Shown here: positions 1 through 12,300 of the stretch, one piece after another
How the letters are laid out: each line of letters starts with the position of its first letter
Numbering within the stretch: position 1 is the first letter of the stretch
Origin: Bathymodiolus brooksi
Taxonomy: Eukaryota > Mollusca > Bivalvia > Mytilida > Modiolidae
DNA: 64,000 nucleotides
Direction: 5' to 3'
Assembly (NCBI GenBank): GCA_963680875.1
Contig: OY804575.1
Coordinates: forward strand, 102,045,505 to 102,109,504
Notes under the pieces: generated by a model
Database searches by the model: none
What the model saw: only the letters and a program-made list of their open reading frames with translations
Told to the model about the DNA's origin: nothing
Made by a program: the position numbers and the translations under genes

Positions 1-938
1 CATTTTAGTTTAAATTCATTGCCAAAGCTTCACATTTTATTTTAAATTTCATTGCCAAATCTTCACATATTAACTTACATTCATGGCCAAAGCTTCACAT
101 GTTAATCTGCATTCATTGCCAAAGCTTCACATGTTATCTTGCATTCATTGCCAAAGCTTCACATGTTAACTTAAACATTCATTGCCAAAGCTTCATATGT
201 TAACTTATATGCATTGCCAAAGCTTCACATGTTAACTTACATTCATTGCCAAACCTTCACATGTTAATTTACATTCATTGTCAAAGCTTCACATGTTAAC
301 TTGCATTCATTGCCAAAGCTTCACATGTTAATTTACATTCATTGCCAAAGCTTCACATGTTAACTTACATTCATTGTCAAAGCTTCACATGTTAACTTAC
401 ATTCATTACCAAAGCTTCACATGTTAACTTACCTTCATTGTCAAAGCTTTACATGTTAACTTACATTCATTGCCAAGGCTTCACATGTTAACTTACATTC
501 ATTTCCAAAGCTTCACATGTTAACTTACATTCATTGTCAAAGCTTCATATGTTAACTTATATTCATTGTTAAAGCTTCACATGTTAACTTACATTCATTG
601 CCAAAGCTTCACATGTTAACTTACATTCATTGCCAAAGCTTCACATGTTAACTTACATTCATTGCCAAAGCTTCACGTGTTAACTTACATTCATTTCCAA
701 AGCTTCACATGTTAACTTACATTCATTGTCAAAGCTTCACATATTAACTTACATTCATTGACAAAGCTTCACATCTTAACTTACATTCATTGCCAAAGCT
801 TCACATGTTAACTTACATTCACTGCCAAAGCTTCACATGTTAACTTACATTCATTGTCAAAGCTTCATATGTTAACTTACATTCATTGCCAAAGCTTAAC
901 ATGTTAACTTACATTCATTACCAAAGCTTCACATGTTA
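1..938. repeat. 32-bp minisatellite, left block
   Basis: About 29 copies of a 32-base unit containing ttcattgccaaagcttcaca and tgttaacttaca; each unit has a HindIII site (aagctt) and a GTTAAC site. Variation is mainly c/t in gcc/gtc and at a few other positions. The array runs off the left edge of the window. On the minus strand every complete unit carries AAT/GTAAGT, a consensus splice donor. It is continuous with the block at 2631-3160, from which it is separated by a TTAA-target element. Confidence 0.95.
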
Positions 939-939
939 A

Positions 940-2626
940 AGTAATATGAAAGGCGAATATCGTGGAATTTTTGGATTAAATATTTTTACTTAATATGCCA
1001 CTTAATTTAACTAAAATCAACTGTATAATATTAAAAATCCACTCAAAAGCAGAATTTATGAGCAAATTGAAAATATTTGACAGCAGATAATTCTGTTGTG
1101 CACAACAGTAATGCAAATGATATGCATGTGACCCAAGATTTGAACTCTTTCGGGGAGATTATGTAACGGGTGTGTTCGATTTGTGTTTAAATTATCTCCC
1201 TTTTGGAAAACTGGCTGTCAAAAGTAGACATTTATTTTTATGTTGATATGTTTTATTGATATATTTTGTAATGATAATGCTATTTATAATATATTTATTG
1301 TATTTAAACATTGACAAACTTTTGCAAATAAAATTTGCTAAGAAATTTGCAGAATCAAAATAATAACCATACCATTGCCAAGGTGACGAATGTTTTATAT
1401 AATGCTTAATGTTTACATTTTCAACTCGTTCAAGGAACCATTGGCTATTAACAGTATTGCCTACTTAGTATAACTTAGATGTTTGAAATATAAAAAAGTA
1501 TAACTTTTGATCCTGTGTCTGTCTGTCTGTGAGCTTTTTGCTTGGCAACCACCAAGTGAGACATATCCAAATACGCTCCTGTTACAGAAAGGGATTGAAT
1601 TAGTTGACGATGGATACAAAATGAGATTTAGACATATCCAGGTTTGTTCCACTGAGATTCAAGCTTATGGCAATAGGAATTAAGGCTAATAAAGTTTTCA
1701 ATACTTTATATAGTCAACAAAAGGCATGATATAACAGAACATAAAAATCAACAATTGTAAAGGCTTCAAATAAATACTGCACAAAAAAATAGATGCAAAA
1801 ACGGCTGTAAAATACCAATATCAAAAATAACCTAGGTAGCACCGAGGATCAAATGTAAAAAAATAAACCCAGAAAAACATGATGTGGTGAGCAGCTAACA
1901 AAAAGTTTATATTTTAAAGCATTCTGGGGTTAAAGCTAATCTAAATTTAAAGCCGAAAATTAACAAAATTTAGTTTCCCATTTTAAGCTATCCCAAAAAC
2001 AAATAGATTAGGTACTACTCCTATAGAAGCAGGATCAAAAGTTATACTAAGTAGGCCATACTGTTAATAGCCAATGGTTCCTGGAACAAGTTGAAAATGT
2101 AAACATTAAACAATAACATTATATAAAACATTTGTCGCCTTGACAATGGTATGGTTATTATTTTAATTCTGCAAATTTCTTAACAAATTTTATTTGAAGA
2201 AGGTTGTCAATGTTTAAATATGATAAATATATTACAAATAGCATTATCATTACAAAATATATCAATAAAACATATCAACATAAAAAATAAATGTCTACTT
2301 TTGACAGCCAGGTTTCAAAAAGAGAGATAATTGAAATGCAAATCGAACACACCCGTTTATCTTTTCTTGATCGACAATCATCGGACCAAAATTTTTCTTC
2401 ACGAGGTATAATGATCGGCAATCATCGGAACAAAACAACCGAAAGTTAATAGTCTCCACGACAATGGCGAGGACGAAAAACATGTACATGGAATTTGCAG
2501 ATTTCTAGTTGTTGGGAACATATTTCGACTTGAAACATGCATGAATAGCTTAGTAAAGGTACCACCATATTCCAAAGGAATTTTCAGGGAAAAATTTTCT
2601 TCACCCAAAACTGGTGTAATATTACT
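940..2626. mobile_element. TTAA-target inverted-repeat element, copy 1 (inserted in the 32-bp array)
   Basis: A 1687-bp non-coding element flanked by TTAA on both sides (936-939, 2627-2630), with short terminal inverted repeats AGTAATAT. The undisturbed array units read cacatgTTAActtac, so the array itself shows the empty site and proves that TTAA was duplicated. A TTAA duplication is typical of piggyBac, but these ends do not start with CCC, so the superfamily is uncertain. Copy 2 at 32475-34023 shares both ends in inverse orientation. The interior here carries a foldback insertion (1165-2358). No transposase frame is present. Confidence 0.8.
1165..2358. mobile_element. Foldback element with ~320-bp inverted arms
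   Basis: Two inverted arms, about 1165-1510 and 2035-2358, match over most of their length; both start with gggtgtgttcgatttg at the outside and include tgcctacttagtataact near the inside. They surround a central stretch of about 520 bases containing a short tctg microsatellite. The paralogous TTAA-target element at 32475-34023 lacks these arms at the corresponding place, so this looks like a secondary insertion. No coding potential is seen. Confidence 0.7.
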
Positions 2627-2630
2627 TTAA

Positions 2631-3160
2631 CTTACATTCATTGCCAAAGCTTCACATGTTAACTTACATTCATTGCCAAAGCTTCACATGTTAACTTACA
2701 TTCATTGTCAAAGCTTCACATGTTAACTTACATTCATTGACAAAGCTTCACATGTTAACTTACATTCATTGTCAAAGCTTCATATGTTAACTTACATTCA
2801 TTGTCAAAGCTTTACATGTTAACTTACATTCATTGACAAAGCTTCACATGTTAACTTACATTCATTGTCAAAGCTTCACATGTTAACTTACATTCATTGT
2901 CAAAGCTTCACATGTTAACTTACATTCATTGACAAAGCTTCACATGTTAACTTACATTCATTGTCAAAGCTTCATATGTTAACTTACATTCATTGTCAAA
3001 GCTTCACATGTTAACTTACATTCATTGACAAAGCTTCACATGTTAACTTACATTCATTGTCAAAGCTTCACATGTTAACTTACATTCATTGTCAAAGCTT
3101 CACATGTTAACTTACATTCATTGTCAAAGCTTCACATGTTAACTTACATTCACTGCCAAA
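2631..3160. repeat. 32-bp minisatellite, right block abutting a coding exon
   Basis: About 16-17 copies of the same 32-base unit as at 1-938. Units alternate between gacaaag and gtcaaag variants, with recurring order that suggests duplication in blocks of several units. The last unit (about 3128-3160) has gccaaagg in place of gccaaagc and merges into the coding exon: its bases cttacattcactgcc are the reverse complement of the exon end and its splice donor. Confidence 0.95.
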
Positions 3161-3350
3161 GGTGATGGTTGTGGATAATAAGACTTCCTTCTCCGTGAAC
3201 GGCGTCTTTCTGTTCCAAGCCAGGTAGGAGCACTACAGATAGCCATAAAATCAAAACTAGTGCTGACTTTGTGTTCATTTTCATGGCTCTTTTTATGGTC
3301 ATCATCATGAGTTTCTTCCACATGTACAGACACTTTGGTGGCTTCTGATT
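3139..3350 (-). CDS. Kinase exon: basic C-terminal segment running into the 32-bp array
   Basis: The acceptor (aatttcag) precedes a frame that completes a Glu codon and reads [20 protein letters not shown], then ...[37 protein letters not shown]. At that point there is a perfect GTAAGT donor (exon end 3148, phase 0). If it is not used, the frame adds Val-Ser and stops at TAA (3139-3141). Both the donor and the stop lie inside the first unit of the 32-bp minisatellite. The Asp/His-rich stretch and the RRRSRRRK cluster are visible but belong to no domain I know. No poly(A) signal is seen in the adjoining array, which slightly favours splicing to an exon left of the window, but this is undecided. 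Confidence 0.68.
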
Positions 3351-6300
3351 CTGAAATTAGTCATTTTTTTTATTTAAAAAAATAATAATTTGAATCAGTT
3401 TAAAAAACATTTTTTGTCAATAGACTTTAATATACAACTACTAAAATTTGAATAAAAGAAACACGAGACATATTTTGTCCCTAGAATTCCTGTTTTTAAA
3501 AGCTTAGAAATATGATGTTTGCATATTCATATAGAAATTTAAACAAAATTCCAATTACCATTATGAGTAATTCATGCACATTAAATTACATACAGTGAAA
3601 CTTGTCTAACATGATATCTGTTTCATTTGTATTTTAACGCTCTTTTTAAGAACATGATATCTGTTTCATTTGTATTTTAACGCTCTTTTTAAGAACATGA
3701 TATCTGTTTCATTTGTATTTTAACGCTCTTTTTAAGAACATGATATCTGTTTCATTTGTATTTTAATGCTCTTTTTAAGAACATGATATCTGTTTCATTT
3801 GTATTTTAACGCTCTTTTTAAGAACATGATATCTGTTTCATTTGTATTTTAACGCTCTTTTTAAGAACATGATATCTGTTTCATTTGTATTTTAACACTC
3901 TTTTTAAGAACATAATATCTGTTTCATTTGTATTTTAACACTCTTTTTAAGAACACGATATCTGTTTCATTTGTATTTTAACACTCTTTTTAAGAACATG
4001 ATATCTGTTTCATTTGTATTTTAACACTCTTTTTAAGAACATGATATCTGTTTCATTTGTATTTCAACTCTTTTTAAGAACATGATATCTGTTTCATTTG
4101 TATTTTAACACTCTTTTTAAGAACATGATATCTGTTTCATTTGTATTTTAACACTCTTTTTAAGAACATGATATATGTTTCATTTGTATTTTAACACTCT
4201 TTTTAAGAACATGATATCTGTTTCATTTGTATTTTAACACTCTTTTTAAGAACATGATATCTGTTTCATTTGTATTTCAACACTCTTTTTAAGAACATGA
4301 TATCTGTTTCATTTGTATTTTAACACTCTTTTTAAGAACATGATATCTGTTTCATTTGTATTTTAACACTCTTTTTAAGAACATGATATATGTTTCATTT
4401 GTATTTTAACACTCTTTTTAAGAACATGATATATGTTTCATTTGTATTTTAACGCTCTTTTTAAGAACATGATATCTGTTTCATTTGTATTTTAACTCTT
4501 TTTAAGAACATGATATCTGTTTCATTTGTATTTTAACGCTCTTTTTAAGAACATGATATATGTTTCATTTGTATTTTAATGCTCTTTTTAAGAACATGAT
4601 ATCTGTTTCATTTGTATTTCAACGCTCTTTTTAAGAACACGATTTCTTCCGTAAATGGCCATTTTCGGGTTGAAACGACCGAGCTAAGACGAGTGCACGT
4701 GCAATCGTCTCTACTCATTGTGACATCCAATCAGAACGCCGAGCTAACAAGAAAGAAATTGTTTAAATATATATCCTAAGCCGGGAATGTCACATTATAT
4801 ACCCTGTCTGATAGCTGAATAACAGATATATTACGGATTTAATCATTGTTTTTTTTTTCAAATACAGACTCCAACCGTATTAAATATATTTGTGTCTTTT
4901 ATTTTCATTTTTTTGGTATTTCTAGATGTCCTTTTCCGTACCTTTGACGTCATTCTTCAACGATGTCAAAATATGTGTCACGTCATATTTCATGTATGGG
5001 GTGTCGTCTCATGAAGGAAAATACTGTACTTTCAATAAAATATTAGTGAGAAAAGCTCAAATATCAGTAGAAAGCTACTTAGTTTATCAATCGGTGTCAC
5101 ACAAGTCAATTTTATGTGATGTGTATTTCATAACACTCAATGATATTGATCTGATAATTTATGCAAATTAGTTACTGATCAATGGCGGGGGTCTCTAGGA
5201 GTTCGCGATAGTGAAAGTTGTTGGTTTACGGAAAAAATAGATACTTACATGCATTGTTGGGAAAGCCTGGGTGATCTTCCACTCATGATAGAAATTTTTG
5301 TTTCTTTTCGCTCGTTTCGCTGCGCTCCACTCACGAAAGAAAAGACATAAAATTTCTATCACTCGTGGAAGATCACCCGGTCTTTCCCAAGAACGTATGT
5401 AAGAACCTATTAATCTGTTTCATTTGTATTTTAATGCTCTTTTTAAGAACATGATGTCTGTTTATATTTTAACACTGTTTTTAAGAACATGATGTCTGTT
5501 TATATTTTAACACTGTTTTTAAGAACATGATGTCTGTTTATATTTTAACAATGTTTTTAAGAACATGATGTCTGTTTATATTTTAACAATGTTTTTAAGA
5601 ACATGATGTCTGTTTATATTTTAACAATGTTTTTAAGAACATGATGTCTGTTTATATTTTAACACTGTTTTTAAGAATATGATGTCCGTTTCATTGAATT
5701 ACCTTTAGATTTCTCATCTTTCCCTGATTTTAAGTGAGACTTTTTCTTATGTTTGACTTTCTTCTCTGGTGGCTTTATTTGAGTTACAGTATAGTCAATG
5801 TCGAAAATACCTAAAACAGCAACAACAAAGAATACATTTTAACTAAACTATATATACATTGTAAAACATTGTTGGTTTTCTTTTAACACTGAACAATTGT
5901 ATTTTCCAGTTTCACAAACTTAACATAAACAAAATGATGCCAGGAACAGATAACTCATGCAACATAGTTCACAATCAAGAAGATATTTTTTTTACAAACT
6001 ACAACATAATATTCCAAGTAGTCTTTATTTTTATTGTGTGATGCCACTAGCTGATAGCTCATGCAATACAGTTCACAATCAAGGAAACATTATTTTCCAA
6101 ATTCGATCATAATATTCCATGTAGTCTTTTTTTTTTTATTGTTTTAAGGGGGAATAACTCTGGAACATGATGATCAAAACAAAGTTCTACCTGTATTTGT
6201 ATGCCTATCAATTCTGCAAAACATTATCCTCAAAAACAAACTTAAACCATAGCTTGTAGTAAGAAGTAGTAACACAAAAAAAACTCTCCTGTCTTCATAC

Positions 6301-9300
6301 ATCTGAAGGTGACCTTACCCCATCCATAAATTATTGTTTTGCTGTTATTTTTTTCTACAAACCAAATTGGAATTATCCCTAAAATGTTAATATTGCAGCT
6401 GTTACATTGAATAAGACTTTTTTTCTTAACTTGTATCAGTACAATACGAGTGAATCAAAATATTTATAAACGGACATTGTGCTGACATATATTACTGGTT
6501 TCAGTACCAGTAATCAGGGATTCAGTGATTGTGGCTTAACGCCAAGTGAACAATTTTTCAGCTATATCAGGGTGATAACAAGTTACACTCGATTAGATGA
6601 TGATGATGATGTCTGCTTTGTAACAGACCAACATGCTTAGTTGGATGTTTTAGTGCTAAATCACTGAAACAAAAGTGTGGAAGTCTGCGGGCAAACATGT
6701 CGTTCCACTTGCACACATTAACCTGAATTCAAGCCAAAAAGTCACTGCTGCTTGGTGCTTAGCAGAGAAGCAACAAATATCAAATTAATAGTCTTTGATT
6801 TAACTGGAACGAGGCTTGAACTCACAATCTACTGCACTCGAGGTCAGCATGCTAACCATTACACCACCAATGCAGATAAAACTAGTAATAGTGACACATA
6901 TTTTCACTTTTTTCTATAAACAAACATGTCCCAGAAGAGATATTTGAGCATTTTACCCTTTTCTTCTCTCTTGCTGTCCATGATCATATTAAACATGGCT
7001 GACAAATCATCACATTTATTTTCATGGACAGTTGTCTCCACTTGTTCTCTATTCATCTGTAGCATGGTAGATAACTCTTCTATAACCTACAAAACATTGA
7101 ACAAAAATTTAAATTTAAAAAATAAAATATTTAATGAAAATTATACTTATTTGAGATTTCCTTCAGCAAAAAATTCTCTTTCAAGTATATTTAAGAAAAT
7201 TAATATACTTGTACTTTTCCAGTTGAATTGGTTTTTTTCTCCAGTTACGATATGAAAACTAGACATCCCAAAATTCCTTGAAATGTCACAATTTCAATCA
7301 AAGTGTATTTTATAATTCTAAAGTCTAATTTTCCCTCAAAGTTAAATCTTATATATCACAGAAGTGTGTCAGTTTTTCTTTTTAGTTACCTTTACCTCTT
7401 TTAAATTTGTATTTAAGCAGTTAGAAATGCATGTCAAGTTTATATCAATAATGTGATACATAAATGCACTATTTAAATCATCGTTTATTCAAAATTATCG
7501 ATAACTTATACATTTTTCCTTTGATTCCACTGAGGGATATTGTCAATTTCAACCGACTGACTCCGATACGATAATTATCAGTCAGTGTGATGTCAAACAC
7601 GTTATGACATCATCAATATAAACAATAACATCATCAATATAAACAATAACATCAGTTTTGAAGATCTCAACACACATTATCACAGCTTGGTCTATCTGAC
7701 TTGCTGTGATAGATGTACTAGTGATAATATCTGTCTCAACCAATACCACACAATTATGTCATACAGGAATTACTGTTTGTTGTTATTCCCACAAGAAATA
7801 TAGAATAACGTTTGTTTTGAAGGTCGAGAAAGACATTATCACTAGTATCACAAGAAGTCCAATACAACGAGCTACGATATTGGTGATAATGTATGCCATG
7901 ACTTTCAAAACTGATATCACAATGTGTCTGAAGTCACACCGACCAATATTTTTCATTATTACATAAGGCTCTATTTTTCTGTTTTTCTATTGGCCAGAAG
8001 CAATACATGTGACATTCCATTTTCTAACATATTGATTAGCAAAAAACAATTTCTGTGCAATAGAAAAGCATATTGCACTCTCGTGCAAAATCAATGAATG
8101 AAATTACGTGGCACAAGAGTGCAATATGGTTTTTTATTGCACAGAAATTGCTTTTTGCTAATCAATATGTTAGAAAATTTCATAAAAGTTCAAAATTTTA
8201 AAAAATATTTCAAAATTAAAAAAAAAAATTAAATTTCTAAAATTTCATAAGATTTCAAAATTTTCAAATTTTTCTAAAATGATAAAATTTTCAAAAATTT
8301 CAAAATTATAGTAAAATAGAGCCTTATGTAATAAAACAATTACTACACTTGAACTTGATCAATATTGATCTCGTTCAAGTGCAGTAATTGTATAGTATCG
8401 GAGCTAGTCTGTTGATACTGGAGATATCTCTGAGTAAGATCAAAGGAAAAATGCATAAATTACAGATAAATTATTATACCAGCTGACAAACAGTTAATAC
8501 ACGTTGTTTTAATCCTAATAAGACATATTTCTAAAAACCAAAATTTTGACACCACCAGCTAATATTAAACAATTAAGATAAACTTAGTGCAGCCAGCAAT
8601 ATCTTTTAGCTGATAAGGATAACTAAAGTAAGAGTATGAAAACAACAAAAGTTCCCATTTTTCAATTACTTAATAGACATAATTATAGAACAGAAAAAGT
8701 GTAAAAGACCAAAATCGAACTTGGCCTGCCTTTTTGTATAAATTGTTTAAATAGTTTACTTAAGAGAAAGTTATCGAGTCGATACCAAAAGCAGGACCCT
8801 CATACATGCATAAAAACTTGAAATTGTAAACTCCCTTAGAAACATGTATTTACAAGAAGTGAGTGATATGAGCAGACATCAATTATACTAATACTAGGCA
8901 TTGATGATACTACATGTACAAGCTTAGCTTCTAAGAACAAGTAAGATCTGTAATATTTGAAGCATTAAGCAGCTTTACAACTCGTCTATATAAAAACAAT
9001 TACACACTAGATTGTACCAGTTGAATACACTGCTAAAAACAAGCTTAGAAAATAACACAGGTGTACAAAATCGTGAACTGAACTAAGAATGGCCATTTTC
9101 ATAACACACAAAAAAATCAAAATAATCAAGCTAAATTAATGAAATCCATGCTCATAATTAAGGATGCCTTTTTGTGTTAACTTCTTATTATTAATGGAAA
9201 AAAATATTCATGAGGTCAAAATGTAGTGGTTTTGTTAGTTGTCACGAGAAAAAAAATCATTTTCAAACTGTCAAAAATATTTTATATTTACCAAATTAAA

Positions 9301-12300
9301 CAGAATTAGTGTCAGCAAACATTACTTTTCTGTGAAACCTTTTTTCTGAGATAAGGTCGCTATTTAGATAGATATCTATTCATTAAGACATTGAAGTATA
9401 ATATGTCTCTTGAGCGTTGAAGAATAATATGTCGCTTGAACGTTGAAGCATAACATGTTGCATGAGCATTGAAATATAATATGTCGCTTGAATGTTGAGC
9501 ATAACATGTCGCTTGAGCATTGAAGTATAATATGTCTCTTGAGAGTTGAAGTATAATTAGGTCGCTGGAACATTGAAGTATAATGTGTCACTTGAGCGTT
9601 GAAGTATAATATGTCATTTGAGTGTTGAAGTATAATATGTCGCTTGAGCGTTGAAGCATAATATGCTGCTTGAGTGTTTAAGAATAACATGTCATTTGTG
9701 TGTTTAAGTATAATATGTCACTCGAGCATTGAAGTATAATATGCTGCTTGAGTGTTTAAGATTAACATGTCGCTTGAGTGTTTAAGTATATGTAATTTGA
9801 GCATTGAAGTATAATATGTTGCTTGAACCTTGAAGTATAATATATCGCTTGAGCGTTGAAGTTTAATATGCTGCTAGAGTGTTGAAGTATAATATGTCGC
9901 TTGAGTGTTGAAGTATAATATGTTGCTTAAGTGTTGAAGTATAAGATCTCGCTTGAGCGTTGAAGCATAATATGTCATTTGAGTGTTGAAGCATAATATG
10001 TCGCTTGAGTGTTTAAGTATAATATGTCGCTCGAGTATTGAAGTATAATATAATATGCTGCTTAAGTGTTTAAGAATAACATGTCGCTTGAGTGTTTAAG
10101 TATAATATGTCATTTGAGCGTTGAAGTATAAGATGTCGCTTGAGCGTTGAAGAATAATATATCACTTGAGCATTGAAGAATAATATGTCACTTGCATGTT
10201 GAAGTATAATATGTCTCTTAAGCGTTGAAGAATAATATGTCACTTGAGCGTTGAAGAATAATGTCACTTGCGTGTTGAAGTATTATATGTCACTTGAGCG
10301 ATGAAGTATAATACTTGAGCATTGAAGTATTATATGTCACTTGAGCATTGAAGTATACTATGTCATTTGAATGTTGAAGCATAAAATGTCGCTTGAGCGT
10401 TGAAGTGTAATATGTTGCTTTAGCATTGAAGTATAATATGTCGCTTGAGGATTGAAGTATAATATGTCTCTTGACCATTAAGGTATAATATGTTGCTTGA
10501 GCGTTGAAGTATAATATGTTGCTTGAGCATTGAAGTGTAATATGTTGCTTGAGCGTTGAAGTATAATATGTTGCTTGAGCATTGAAGTATAATATGTTGT
10601 GTGAGCATTGAAGTGTAATATGTTGCTTGAGCGTTGAAGTATAATATGTTGCTTGAGCATTGAAGCATAATATGTTGCTTGAGCGTTGAAGTATAATATG
10701 TTGCTTGAGTGTTGAAGAATAATATTTTGCTTGAGCGTTGAAGTATAATATGTTGCTTGAGTATTGAAGTGTAATATGTTGCTTGAGCATTGAAGTATAA
10801 TATGTTGCTTGAGCATTGAAGTATAATATGTTGCTTGAGCATTGAAGTACAATATGTTGCTTGAGCATTGAAGTATAATATGTTGCTTGAGCATTGAAGC
10901 ATAATATGTTGCTTGAGCATTGAAGTATAATATGTTGCTTGAGCATTGAAGTATACTATGTTGCTTGAGCGTTGAAGTATAATATGTTGCTTGAGCATTG
11001 AAGTATAATATGTTGCTTGAGCATTGAAGTATAATATGTTGCTTGAGCATTGAAGTATAATATGTTGCTTGAGCATTGAAGTATAATATGTTGCTTGAGC
11101 ATTGAAGCATAATATGTTGCTTGAGCATTGAAGTATAATATGTTGCTTGAGCATTGAAGTATAATATGTTGCTTGAGCATTGAAGTATAGTATGTTGTGT
11201 GAGCATTGAAGTGTAATATGTTGCTTGAGCGTTGAAGTATAATATGTTGCTTGAGCATTGAAGCATAATATGTTGCTTGAGCGTTGAAGTATAATATGTT
11301 GCTTGAGTGTTGAAGAATAATATTTTGCTTGAGCGTTGAAGTATAATATGTTGCTTGAGTATTGAAGTGTAATATGTTGCTTGAGCATTGAAGTATAATA
11401 TGTTGCTTGAGCATTGAAGTATAATATGTTGCTTGAGCATTGAAGTGCAATATGTTGCTTGAGCATTGAAGTATAATATGTTGCTTGAGCATTGAAGCAT
11501 AATATGTTGCTTGAGCATTGAAGTATAATATGTTGCTTGAGCATTGAAGTATACTATGTTGCTTGAGCGTTGAAGTATAATATGTTGCTTGAGCATTGAA
11601 GTATAATATGTTGCTTGAGCATTGAAGTATAATATGTTGCTTGAGCATTGAAGTATAATATGTTGCTTGAGCATTGAAGTATAATATGTTGCTTGAGCAT
11701 TGAAGCATAATATGTTGCTTGAGCATTGAAGTATAATATGTTGCTTGAGCATTGAAGTATAATATGTTGCTTGAGCATTGAAGTATAATATGTTGCTTGA
11801 GCATTGAAGTATAGTATGTTGCTTGAGCATTGAAGTATAGTATGTCTTTTCAGCAATTATTTCTGGGTAGGTTGTAACATCATGGGAAAATGTTCAACAC
11901 AATATTTACATCCAATGCATGCACAAGTAGTTTCAAAGCCTTCCCAAGTCAAATATATTTCAACAAGTGAGCCAACAAAACAAGCTGTTGATCATCATAA
12001 CATTTACATTCAAGGACATTTCACAGTGTTACATTCTTTAATTTTTACAAAAATCTAAATTCATTACAAAATGTGCCTACATTCTCAATCATGCAAAAGA
12101 TATCAGAACAATTATTAAAAAAAAAGGGGGCAAGATAATAAAATTCTTAAAAAATGAATAGAGGCAAAATTGACAGGTGATTCATAGCTACAGATGAAAT
12201 AGAAAAAAGTTAGTTAAATGGAAATTACTACAGTTATTCTTTAGAGAAAGGAATACATTAATTTGTTTCTCCTTTCTCTTTCACGAATAAATATTTAGAC

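Noticed and set aside
4926..5171. 81-codon plus-strand frame
   Set aside because: No similarity recognised and no splice or promoter context; it lies in an inserted segment next to MITEs.
6926..7255. 109-codon plus-strand frame
   Set aside because: It is the antisense shadow of the UBA-like kinase exon (7086-6957) plus flanking intron.
10290..11856. Long minus-strand reading frames of up to 450 codons
   Set aside because: They are by-products of the 26-bp array: open in all three minus frames, with no splice context and no recognisable protein.
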